A stretch of DNA of 64,000 nucleotides from NCBI GenBank assembly GCA_965215025.1, contig CBDCCV010000002.1, positions 124,001 to 188,000 of the forward strand, given 5' to 3'. Both the position numbers and the translations under genes were made by a program. The DNA comes from CBDCCV01 sp965215025. Its GTDB lineage: Bacteria; Bacteroidota; Rhodothermia; Rhodothermales; Salinibacteraceae. Below the pieces are notes generated by a model that saw only the letters and a list, made by a program, of their open reading frames with translations, made no database searches and was not told the origin of the DNA. The number at the start of each line of letters is the position of its first letter. Positions within the stretch are counted from its first letter, which is position 1. Shown one piece after another: positions 56,694 through 64,000 of the stretch.

Positions 56694-56916
56694 CGTCACG
56701 CAGCAGTTCGTCAAGCTTCTCGCTTGTCAGGCCACGCTCGCGAGCCGTTTCCGCCATCCGGTCCATCCGCCGCTTCAGTTCCTCTATGCGCTCCTCGCGG
56801 GACATAAAAGCGTGGGCCACAGCAGCACGCACGCGCTCCTGCTCTTCCGGTGTGGCTTCGCGGAAGCGGCGTGCCACATCAGCGGGTACGGTGAGCCTGA
56901 TTTCTTCGGTTTGCAT
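56686..56916 (-). CDS. Antitoxin partner of the PIN toxin
   Basis: A 76-residue protein. Its N-terminus, MQTEEIRLTVPADVARRF, is a ribbon-type DNA-binding or dimerisation strand, as in small VapB-like antitoxins. The C-terminal half is highly charged and helical (REERIEELKRRMDRM) and ends in an acidic tail (LLRDDD). It overlaps the toxin gene and probably autoregulates the pair. The family is not firmly assigned. Confidence 0.75.
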   Translation of the reverse strand: MQTEEIRLTVPADVARRFREATPEEQERVRAAVAHAFMSREERIEELKRRMDRMAETARERGLTSEKLDELLRDDD

Positions 56917-56984
56917 AGCAGGTCCTCCACAGGATTGGCACTTTCCCGTCTACCACTGCGGTGCAGAAAAGCAGTTCCGATCTA

Positions 56985-57050
56985 CTAAGGGGCATTTCGC
57001 CCGTAGAGCACCGCCGAGCGCGGCACGCAGTGGTCGGCGAAGGAGCGCAT
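56985..57050 (-). pseudogene. DUF5615-like N-terminal remnant
   Basis: ATG at 57050 overlaps the stop of the DUF433 remnant (TGATG). The 21 codons read MRSFADHCVPRSAVLYGR before a TAG. The first residues resemble the MRFLADENLP-type start of DUF5615 (VapC-like) proteins, which usually follow DUF433. The rest of the gene is missing. Confidence 0.45.
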
Positions 57051-57270
57051 CAGGCCGTAGCCTCGAATTCGGAGAGGTCACGCGCGTAGCTCTGGCACGC
57101 CGCCACGTCCTGCGCGGTCAGGTCTGGAAACTACTCAACTACGCCCTCCGCCGACGCACCCAAAGCCAAATATCCAAACACGAGACTGATCGGGGTGTAT
57201 CCTTGATGCGCGGCTTCCCCCGGAGCACGTCGGGCGTGCTCACGATATGGTTCTGCCAGCGATTGTCATG
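57050..57270 (-). pseudogene. DUF433-family antitoxin-like remnant
   Basis: Two frames together give a DUF433 protein. RWQNHIVSTPDVLRGKPRIK in one frame matches the usual IVSDPEVLGGKPVI-type start. After an indel near 57190, GYLALGASAEGVVE, an in-frame TAG, then FPDLTAQDVAACQSYARDL in another frame match the C-terminal half. One frameshift and one nonsense codon show decay. DUF433 is the small DNA-binding partner of DUF5615, which begins at the overlapping TGATG. Confidence 0.6.
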
Positions 57271-57309
57271 TGTTGAGCCATTGGAGTTTGGCCGTTTCCG
57301 CGTAGCAAC

Positions 57310-58998
57310 TCATTGAGCCTCTCGCTTATCAAGCTGCGCTCCTGGGCCGTTGTCGCCATTTGTCTCGTTCGTCGCGTCCAACCCTCCGTGAATCCTCCTA
57401 AACTCCTCGCGCGCTTCCCCTTGGAGGTGCTTCGGGAAGTATGAGCGAATACCCCTCGACCCGGGCGCCTGACGGAAATTCACTTCGAGACTTCCCGCTC
57501 CTTGCTGGATTTGATCCGCAACGCACTCGCGTTCATGGTCGGGCAGGACCACTGTTAGAACCACCACTTCCTGCCCTAAATTTAAGCTCCTGCCGAGTAT
57601 CTCATACTCCACGCGAGACCCCACTAACTTTAGCCAGCGTTTTTCGCCAGAAGGGAAGAAGGAAAGTAGATCAACCCTTGGCCCAGGCGTGATGGTTAAA
57701 GATAATGTTTCGAAAGGCCGTTCATAGGAGCCGTGCTCCAAGATTCTCCTAAGCTCCTTCGCGTCAAGAAGATCGCGCTCAGAAATTTCATCAGGAAACG
57801 TCAGATTCCAACCCAAGCGGTCCTCAATGTAGGCGAGGTCATTCGCATACTGAACAAGTTCACCCGGGGGTGACTCTAACTCTGTTATAGTTCTTTCGGA
57901 CATCAATAGCGAACCTGTCTCGGCGTCCAAGACGGCTAACGTAGCTCCTGAGGCGAGCGCGTCCCATATGCGCAGAGCTTGCTTTGCACGGCGCGCTTCG
58001 CGCCCTTGCAGTTCAAATCGGAGCGTGAACGTAGCCTGCTTTGGTTCCAGATTGTGGTTAAATACGAGAGCTATAGCGACTGGATCGCTTTCCGGATGTG
58101 TTCGGAACTCACTGCGACGCAAACCGGACTTTACCAACTGCAATCCGATCTTCTCATACGAGAAGGGTCCCTCAGTGGTGGCGACCTTCAAGCGGACTGG
58201 TCGTGGGGCGCCCTGAACAGATTCCAGTTGAAGACTTGCTGGTTTCTCGTTCCCGAACACGCGAGCTAACTCTTCGTGCTGCTCAAAAGACTGGATGTAC
58301 TCGCCGGGTATTGTCACTTTCCCACCTTCGTTCAAGAAGCGCTGGAAAGATCTCTTAGCCTCATTTCCGGACGTTTCGGGGAAGGTGAACTCGGCTCTAG
58401 CGATCATTAACCCATCAAATTTAGGCTCAATTCGGTGAGCCACACCCTCTGAATGGACTTCAGTGATAACCGAGAAGGACTCGAGCCTTTGCAGGGCCTG
58501 TCTAATATCCTCCAGCTTCTCAGGCACTGACTGCTCTGGGAGGTATTTCGAAATCAGCTTGGCGACCTTCTCCCCGTCCCAGAAGCGGACGTGGCGTTGC
58601 TGATGCTCGTCAAGTTGGGTCCGAATCGCTTTCTGCGATGGCTCTTTAATCGTGCCGGTAGACGTCACAATCACGCGATGAATGCGGCGCTTGTCCCCCG
58701 TAACTTTGTCGAGGTAAACTGACCCAAAGGCCTGCCGGATCTGTGCTGTGATAGTCGCAGCATCACCTGTGGCTTTGGCGTTCACCCGTCCGACTTTCGC
58801 AACTACTGCGACGTATTCTCGCGTTCCGTCGGTGTCCGCCTTCCACGCTACGATATCCTTGCCCAACTCCCACTGGCTATGATAATGATCAACGTCGTTG
58901 TAGCCCATAGCCTTCAGTAAAGGGATGAGCATCGTCTCCCGAAATTGAGCCTCCGATATGTGCCTAAAACGTTGCGCATTGGGTGGTTCTGCGGGCAT
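57310..58998 (-). CDS. Putative PD-(D/E)XK nuclease with large unknown C-terminal region
   Basis: A 562-residue protein. The N-terminal 150 residues look like a restriction-endonuclease (Mrr-like) fold. FRETMLIPLLKAMGY is the first helix with Glu21, LGKDIVAWKAD holds Asp48, and YVAVVAKVGRVNA holds Lys68 but has Val-Ala where Glu/Gln is usual. HRVIVTSTGTIKEPSQKA is a following strand-helix. Residues 165-540 match nothing I recognise. Codon use is visibly more A/T-rich than in neighbours, which suggests recent transfer. It lies 65 bases downstream of the HerA-type ATPase in the same direction. Nuclease activity and defence function are inferred. Confidence 0.6.
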   Translation of the reverse strand: MPAEPPNAQRFRHISEAQFRETMLIPLLKAMGYNDVDHYHSQWELGKDIVAWKADTDGTREYVAVVAKVGRVNAKATGDAATITAQIRQAFGSVYLDKVTGDKRRIHRVIVTSTGTIKEPSQKAIRTQLDEHQQRHVRFWDGEKVAKLISKYLPEQSVPEKLEDIRQALQRLESFSVITEVHSEGVAHRIEPKFDGLMIARAEFTFPETSGNEAKRSFQRFLNEGGKVTIPGEYIQSFEQHEELARVFGNEKPASLQLESVQGAPRPVRLKVATTEGPFSYEKIGLQLVKSGLRRSEFRTHPESDPVAIALVFNHNLEPKQATFTLRFELQGREARRAKQALRIWDALASGATLAVLDAETGSLLMSERTITELESPPGELVQYANDLAYIEDRLGWNLTFPDEISERDLLDAKELRRILEHGSYERPFETLSLTITPGPRVDLLSFFPSGEKRWLKLVGSRVEYEILGRSLNLGQEVVVLTVVLPDHERECVADQIQQGAGSLEVNFRQAPGSRGIRSYFPKHLQGEAREEFRRIHGGLDATNETNGDNGPGAQLDKREAQ

Positions 58999-59063
58999 GT
59001 GTTTACTCCTGTCTGTAATCGTCTACGGAAGCGATTTTTTCGTGCCGCCAGAGCCTTTGGTAG

Positions 59064-60770
59064 CTACCCAAACAGCGACTCCACCTCCCGGTCCGCCTCT
59101 TCGAGCGAGGAGGGAAGCGCGTCGCCGCTGCCGTTGCCCCCAGGGCCGGAGCGGAGGGCGGCGTAGAAGTCTTCGTTGTACGTGCGCGTCTTGACGACGA
59201 TGGGCATGGGCACGGCGTGGCCCAGGATCAGGGCCTGCTGCTTCGAGTCGAGCGAGGCGAGCACCTGCCGCAAACTCGACGCATCCGAGGTGCCTACCAA
59301 AGCGGCGCCGAGGTCCTTCTCGTCCGAGAGCTGGGCGACGACTTTCGTGCCGATCTGGCTTAAGACTTCCTCGTCAATGGCCGAGGGGCGCTGGTCCACC
59401 ACGAGCAAAGAGACGAAGTACTTCCGCATCTCGCGGGCGATCTTGCCGAAGGGCGTCTCGTGCGCGATCTTTGGCGTCAAGAACTTGTGCGCCTCCTCGA
59501 TGGTGATGAGAAGCTGCTGCGGCTTGTCGGCTGGGTTGTCCGTGCGGAGGTACGTCGTCGTCTTTTCCTCGTACTTCGCGCGCAGGCGGCGTGTGATCAC
59601 GTTCGCCACGAGGAGGTACACCTTGAGGTCGTCGTAGCGGCCGAACTCGAAGACGATGCTCTTGCCGCCGTCGATGTTCTCCAGCAAGGCGGCCAGCACG
59701 TCGTGCTTGCCTTTCGAGGACTCCGTTTTGAAGAAGCCGTACTTCTGGAACGGCGCGAGCTTGCGCCTGAGCGCCGAGATCGAGGCCGGGTGCGCGCCGG
59801 TGCTCTCGGCCAAGTCTTCCAACTCCTCGCCCTCGGCGTTCAAGAGGCGCATGAGCCAGTCGTTGCCGTACTGGTTCTTAAGCAGGTAGCTGCTCTCGGC
59901 GGCCGTGTCGTTGAGGTTGAGCGTGTCCTTGAGCGGGAGGATGTCCTCGGGTTCGATCTGGTCGGCGTAGAGGTAGACGGGGTGATCGGCCGAGGCGCCG
60001 CGGCTGCGGGTGCTCTCCGGATCGAGCGAGAAAATAGCTACCTTGCCGGGGAAGAGCTTTTTCAAGCCCCGCACGGCGCTGCCCTGCTCCTGCCTGGCCG
60101 AGAGGCCGTACTCGGAGTGCATGTCGAAGATGAGGTTCACGGCGCGGCCCGTCTGGATCATCCCGCAGATCACCAGGCGCGTGAGGAAGGTCTTCCCCGT
60201 GCCCGTTTTGCCGAAAACGGCGTTCGAGCGCTCCACGAACCGCTCCAGGTCAATGCACACGGGGATCTCCTCCATCCCCAGCGGCTCGCCAATCGAGAAG
60301 TAACGCTGCCGGCCGTCGTCGTCCGTGTTGGCCTCGTGGCCGAAGACGCGGGCCACGTCGTCCTCGGTAGCGCGGGCGACGCGGGAGAAGTGCGAGGGGA
60401 TGGTCTTTACCGTGCGCGCCTTGTCGTTTTCCTCCAAAAGCTCCGGGTGCTCGCGGTTGGGCATCATGAGCATGGGCTTGAGTTCGACCGTGGCGTAGGT
60501 GCCCAGGCCCTGCATCACGCGGCGGAGGAGTTCGTCTTCGGGGCCAGGCGGGCGCAGGAGGATGCCTTCGTTCGCGGCGGCGATCTCCACATCCGTGATC
60601 ATGGAGAAGAAGTCGTACTTCTCGCCCTGGACGACGACGAACGTGCCGGCCTCGACGTCCTCGATGGCTTCGGGCGCGGCGAGCTTCATCTCCACGCCGC
60701 CGCCGAGCGAGCCGTGCGTGATGACGCCGATCTGATTGGGGCGGTTGTTCGGGTGCGCGTCGAAAGGCAT
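59064..60770 (-). CDS. HerA-type ATP-binding protein (DUF87)
   Basis: A 568-residue protein. An N-terminal HAS-barrel-like segment opens NQIGVITHGSLGGGVEMKL. A RecA-like ATPase core follows, with FGKTGTGKTFLTRLVI as Walker A, LLITIEEAHKFL as Walker B with the catalytic Glu, and VVDQRPSAIDEEVLSQIGTK as the sensor and arginine-finger region. HerA proteins form hexamers that pump DNA, with NurA in archaea or with diverse nucleases in bacterial defence. Codon use here matches the GC-rich surroundings, unlike the adjacent nuclease gene. ATG 60770 fits the barrel start. Confidence 0.9.
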   Translation of the reverse strand: MPFDAHPNNRPNQIGVITHGSLGGGVEMKLAAPEAIEDVEAGTFVVVQGEKYDFFSMITDVEIAAANEGILLRPPGPEDELLRRVMQGLGTYATVELKPMLMMPNREHPELLEENDKARTVKTIPSHFSRVARATEDDVARVFGHEANTDDDGRQRYFSIGEPLGMEEIPVCIDLERFVERSNAVFGKTGTGKTFLTRLVICGMIQTGRAVNLIFDMHSEYGLSARQEQGSAVRGLKKLFPGKVAIFSLDPESTRSRGASADHPVYLYADQIEPEDILPLKDTLNLNDTAAESSYLLKNQYGNDWLMRLLNAEGEELEDLAESTGAHPASISALRRKLAPFQKYGFFKTESSKGKHDVLAALLENIDGGKSIVFEFGRYDDLKVYLLVANVITRRLRAKYEEKTTTYLRTDNPADKPQQLLITIEEAHKFLTPKIAHETPFGKIAREMRKYFVSLLVVDQRPSAIDEEVLSQIGTKVVAQLSDEKDLGAALVGTSDASSLRQVLASLDSKQQALILGHAVPMPIVVKTRTYNEDFYAALRSGPGGNGSGDALPSSLEEADREVESLFG

Positions 60771-60819
60771 GGCGGAGTTTGCGTGTGGGAGTGCGGAAGG
60801 GGAGCGTGTTTGCGTGACT

Positions 60820-60897
60820 GTCATCCTGAACGAAGTGAAGGATCCCCCTCGTTGAGGTGTTTTGAGGCGAGGGAGCCTTCGCCCTGCTCAGGATGAC
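60820..60897. repeat. GTCATCCTGA palindromic repeat, copy B
   Basis: An intergenic stem-loop of about 78 bases from GTCATCCTGAACGAAG to TGCTCAGGATGAC, with an inner GAAGGATCC and GGAGCCTTC partial pair. It is related to the copy at 45103-45186 but more diverged. Confidence 0.65.
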
Positions 60898-60990
60898 GAA
60901 GGGAAATAAAAAAGACGCTTGAAGGTAGCGACGACGAGAGTCATCGTCCACCCGCAAGCGTCTGGAAATGCGGCCGATGGGCCGGGGGCG

Positions 60991-61362
60991 TCAGAGGCGC
61001 GAGGCGCTGTCGGAGAAGATCCGCTCGGACTCGTCCTGAAGAAGCGCCCAGAAGGTGTAGGCGCCCAGGATGGTACCCAGGGGCACGTTGAAGAGGTTGA
61101 TGAAGCCAAGGACGAGCGCGAGGATGCGCGCCCACGACTTCCGCTTCAACAGCCCGTACCCGGCAATGAGGTTCGGCACGGAGATGATGAAGAGGAACCC
61201 GCCGACGAACGTGGCGATGGTGGACGTGACGGCGATGGCGCCGCTGTCGCCGGAGAGCCAGCCGCCGCCGGCGATGGCGAAAAAGGCCAGGAGCGCGGCC
61301 AGCAGTCCCAAAACGCCGAGCGCGATGTAGCAGTAGCCTAAGATGTCGATGTGCTGGCGCAT
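60991..61362 (-). CDS. Small membrane protein of unknown function
   Basis: A 123-residue protein with four hydrophobic helices (about residues 8-32, 42-66, 75-92 and 93-110) and a short polar tail. MRQHIDILGYCYIALGVLGL at the N-terminus and GYGLLKRKSWARILALVLG in the middle resemble small integral proteins common in Bacteroidetes. No function is known. It is downstream of another small membrane-protein gene. Confidence 0.75.
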   Translation of the reverse strand: MRQHIDILGYCYIALGVLGLLAALLAFFAIAGGGWLSGDSGAIAVTSTIATFVGGFLFIISVPNLIAGYGLLKRKSWARILALVLGFINLFNVPLGTILGAYTFWALLQDESERIFSDSASRL

Positions 61363-61387
61363 GGCAGCTTGAGGCGTTGCCTCTGAG

Positions 61388-61642
61388 TTAGCTTCCGTAG
61401 TCTGCGGATTCGTAGTCGGTGCCGGCGTCGCGGCCGGTGAGCGTCTCGGCGGCCTTCTTGGTGAGCAGCCCGGCCAGAATGACGAAGATGAGCTGGCTCA
61501 CGAACCCAAACACGAAGCGCCGCGCCACGAAGCTGACGATCTTCGGCAGGAGCTTGAACCCGGCGACCACGCCCAAGAAGCCGAGCGCCGATTTGATAAA
61601 CGTGTTCTGAAGGCCGGAGTCGGTCGGGCTGAAGTCGTCCAT
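61388..61642 (-). CDS. Small membrane protein of unknown function
   Basis: An 84-residue protein. It has two hydrophobic segments, one around SALGFLGVVAGFKLLPKIV and one LIFVILAGLLTKK, followed by a short acidic tail. No family is recognised. ATG 61642 was chosen; an in-frame GTG at 61708 would add a polar leader. It lies upstream of the other small membrane-protein gene in the same direction, with a gap of about 25 bases. Confidence 0.6.
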   Translation of the reverse strand: MDDFSPTDSGLQNTFIKSALGFLGVVAGFKLLPKIVSFVARRFVFGFVSQLIFVILAGLLTKKAAETLTGRDAGTDYESADYGS

Positions 61643-61818
61643 GAAGGGGGCGGGCTGCGCGAAAGAGGATGGCGAGTCTTTCTGAATATAACGCCGCCAC
61701 ACCGTCATGCAAACGGGCGCGGCCCTGGCAAGGCTTTACGTTCTGGCAACGGGCGAGGCGAGCAAGCGGCATGGTTTCGCGGATGGCCCGCAGGAGTTTG
61801 ACGAATCAATCCCCCGCG

Positions 61819-62925
61819 TCAGCGGCGTGGCTTGCTTCCCTGCCTGGCAAGCTGCCCGCAGGCCGCGTCGATGTCCTGCCCGCGGCTGCGGCGCACGGTC
61901 ACGAGCACGCCGCGCTCGACAAGCCGCTGGATGAAGCGATCTACGCCTTCCTCCGGCGTCCGCTCGAAAGGCAGGCCGGCCACCGGGTTGTACATGATGA
62001 GGTTCACCTTCGAGGGCGCCCAGCGCGTGACCTCGGCCAGGCGGCGCGCGTCCTCTGCGGTGTCGTTGACGCCGCGGAAGAGGCAGTACTCGTAGGTGAC
62101 CTCGCGGCCCGTCTTCTCGTGGTAGTACTGGATGGCCTCCCGGAGCGCGGCCAGGTCCGTCTTCTCGCTGCGGTTGACGGGCATGATGGCCGAGCGCTTC
62201 TCGTCGGACGGCGCGTGCAAGGAGACGGCCAGCCCGAAGCGCGCGCCGCTGTCGGCCACGTCTTTGATCCGCCGCGCCAGGCCCACCGTCGAGACGGTGA
62301 TCCGCCGGGGCGACATCCCAAAACCCTTCTCGTGCGTGAGGATGCCTACGCTCGCCATCACGGCGTCGTAGTTCAACAGCGGCTCGCCCATGCCCATGTA
62401 GACGACGTTCGTGACCGAGCGCCCGAAGCGCTCCTTGGCCACGGCGTCCATCCGGCGCACCTGATCGGTGATCTCGCCGGGCGTCAGGTTCTGGTGGAAG
62501 CCCATCTGCCCGGTGGCGCAAAACCCGCACGCCATCGCGCAGCCGACCTGGCTGGAGACGCACACGGTGAGGCGCCGCGCATCGCCCGTTTCGTCGATGT
62601 CGGGGATGAGGACGGTTTCGATCTCGCGGCCAGAGGGGAGGCGGAAGAGCGCCTTGCAGGTGCCGTCGCGTCCCTGGCTGAGAGCGACCTCTTCAAGCGA
62701 GGGGAGCGCGGCAACGCTTTCGAGGCGCTGGCGGAACGTCTTCGGCAGCGAGGTCATCTCGGCGAAGGACGTGGCGCCCTTGCCGTAGATCCAGTGGAAG
62801 AGCTGGCGTCCGCGGTAGCTCGGCTGGCCGTGCGCCTCGGCAAAGGCTTCGAGCTGCGCCTCGTCCATCGCCTTGAGGTCGGCGCGGCGCGTGGCGGGGG
62901 GCGTGTCGGTAGCGGTGGGAGTCAT
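61819..62925 (-). CDS. rlmN: 23S rRNA (adenine-2503-C2)/tRNA methyltransferase
   Basis: A 368-residue radical-SAM enzyme that methylates C2 of A2503 in 23S rRNA and A37 in some tRNAs. The iron-sulfur Cys are C129, C133 and C136 (CAMACGFC). YMGMGEPLLNYD is the AdoMet-contact motif, and the catalytic resolving Cys is C356 (DAACGQL) near the C-terminus. ATG 62925 gives the standard length with a short Thr-rich N-terminus. Confidence 0.97.
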   Translation of the reverse strand: MTPTATDTPPATRRADLKAMDEAQLEAFAEAHGQPSYRGRQLFHWIYGKGATSFAEMTSLPKTFRQRLESVAALPSLEEVALSQGRDGTCKALFRLPSGREIETVLIPDIDETGDARRLTVCVSSQVGCAMACGFCATGQMGFHQNLTPGEITDQVRRMDAVAKERFGRSVTNVVYMGMGEPLLNYDAVMASVGILTHEKGFGMSPRRITVSTVGLARRIKDVADSGARFGLAVSLHAPSDEKRSAIMPVNRSEKTDLAALREAIQYYHEKTGREVTYEYCLFRGVNDTAEDARRLAEVTRWAPSKVNLIMYNPVAGLPFERTPEEGVDRFIQRLVERGVLVTVRRSRGQDIDAACGQLARQGSKPRR

Positions 62926-62977
62926 GCGGTGCCCAACGCGGCGGGGCAGGCGGGCGTTTCCTCCGCTCGTCGCCCTC

Positions 62978-63499
62978 TTAGCTCCGTTCCATCTGGCCGG
63001 CGGGATGCTCGGCGTCGTCCTCTTCGATCTCCTGAAAGGCGGGGTCGCCTTTGCGCTTGAGGTAGCGGTTCCAGGCGAAGACGCAGATGCCAAAGATCAG
63101 CGCCGCGCCGCCGCTCATGGCCGCGTTGAGCGCCGCGATGCGCCACTGCGTCGAAGCGATCTCGGTGACGACGACCTCTTGATCGGCGCCTGGCACCACG
63201 CGCACGGCCACCGTCTCTTTGTCCTGGAGCGGGGTGATGAGCGTGTGCGGGAGCGCCATCCGCTCCTTCTCGATGACGCTCCCGTCGGCCATGAGGACGC
63301 GCAGGCTGATCCAGTCGTACGTCACGTCCACGCGGTTCTCCTGGTGGACCTCGGTGACCTCGGCCACGGCGGGGACGCCTTCGCGGAGCGTCTGGCGCAG
63401 GTCGTACGCCACCTTAGCCTGGTGGGGCACCAGGAGGAAGAGGAACGCGGGCACGATCCAGAGCGCGCGGGCGACGAGGCGTTGCAGTTTGGAGTCCAT
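62978..63499 (-). CDS. DUF3592-like membrane protein
   Basis: A 173-residue protein. There is one hydrophobic helix near the N-terminus (WIVPAFLFLLVP) and one near residue 135 (ALIFGICVFAW). Between them lies a beta-type extracytoplasmic domain (VTYDWISLRVLMADG, ETVAVRVVPGADQEVVV). The layout fits DUF3592-type proteins. Function is unknown. ATG 63499 opens the first helix. It is just upstream of rlmN with a gap of about 50 bases. Confidence 0.7.
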   Translation of the reverse strand: MDSKLQRLVARALWIVPAFLFLLVPHQAKVAYDLRQTLREGVPAVAEVTEVHQENRVDVTYDWISLRVLMADGSVIEKERMALPHTLITPLQDKETVAVRVVPGADQEVVVTEIASTQWRIAALNAAMSGGAALIFGICVFAWNRYLKRKGDPAFQEIEEDDAEHPAGQMERS

Positions 63500-63685
63500 G
63501 CAGAAGACGGCTCGGTGGAAGATCGCGGAGCTTGAGCGGCGGCGAAGGCCACGGCGTGTCCTCCGCACAGCAACCAACGCATCACACGCGCCGCCGGATG
63601 CCGGCTTAGGCAGCTTTTCACGCCGTTAGAGCTGGCCGGACACCGCCGGTTACGAGCCAGCGCTCGCGCGAGAAAGCCGTGCCGT

Positions 63686-64000
<315 letters not shown>

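Overview
The window is GC-rich DNA from a bacterium that looks like a member of the Rhodothermota (the Salinibacter/Rhodothermus side of the old Bacteroidetes). The evidence is a hybrid two-component system (Reg_prop propeller, Y_Y_Y, kinase, receiver and AraC HTH in one chain), a GH97 glycosidase, a Gly-Met-rich GroEL tail, an Omp85-type outer-membrane protein, lipoboxes and LytTR regulation, all in high-GC sequence. The placement is inference from gene content. I saw no tRNA, rRNA operon, CRISPR array or intact insertion sequence.

Layout. (1) 1-17.2 kb is a surface-glycan island. Two rightward genes (a PMT/ArnT-like membrane glycosyltransferase cut by the window edge, and a GT-A-like protein) face a tightly packed leftward cluster of about a dozen genes: GT2 and GT4 glycosyltransferases, two sulfotransferases, a polysaccharide deacetylase, an amidohydrolase, an MsbA/PglK-type ABC half-transporter and an FAD-dependent UGM-like oxidoreductase. 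Together they suggest assembly, sulfation, trimming and export of a cell-surface polysaccharide or lipid-linked glycan. (2) 17.3-18.5 kb is decayed DNA holding a frameshifted ScyD/ScyE-family pseudogene. (3) 18.7-26.9 kb is mostly housekeeping: a cupin, cobalamin-dependent methionine synthase, a divergent [2Fe-2S] ferredoxin, a lipoprotein, a BI-1 family protein and an alpha/beta hydrolase. (4) 27.3-33.9 kb holds the giant hybrid sensor-regulator, then groEL and groES behind a CIRCE operator. (5) 34-53.7 kb is core genome: mutY, a BamA/TamA-like protein, rsmE, a NUDIX hydrolase, secG, the RNase P RNA gene (minus strand, behind a degenerate zinc-ribbon coiled-coil gene and nif3), a class V aminotransferase, a SpoIID/LytB protein, a LytS/LytT-type two-component pair with an unusual PDZ-bearing kinase, and tatD. 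(6) 53.7-60.8 kb is an accessory stretch: a DUF4160 stub with DUF2442, a GH97 gene broken by an in-frame TGA, an intact ribbon-like antitoxin/PIN toxin pair, a decayed DUF433/DUF5615 pair, and an AT-richer PD-(D/E)XK-like nuclease gene next to a HerA-type ATPase. (7) 60.9-64 kb returns to core genes: rlmN, small membrane proteins and an HNH endonuclease cut by the window edge.

Several families of short palindromic intergenic repeats are scattered through the window: a CCCCCTTT-ended MITE-like element, a CCCCTCCTG-ended element, a GTAGGGGC palindrome and a GTCATCCTGA palindrome. Some sit inside one another. The strongest candidates for new biology are the HerA/nuclease pair and the sulfated-glycan island. 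The densest cluster of sequence decay is the toxin-antitoxin and GH97 stretch.
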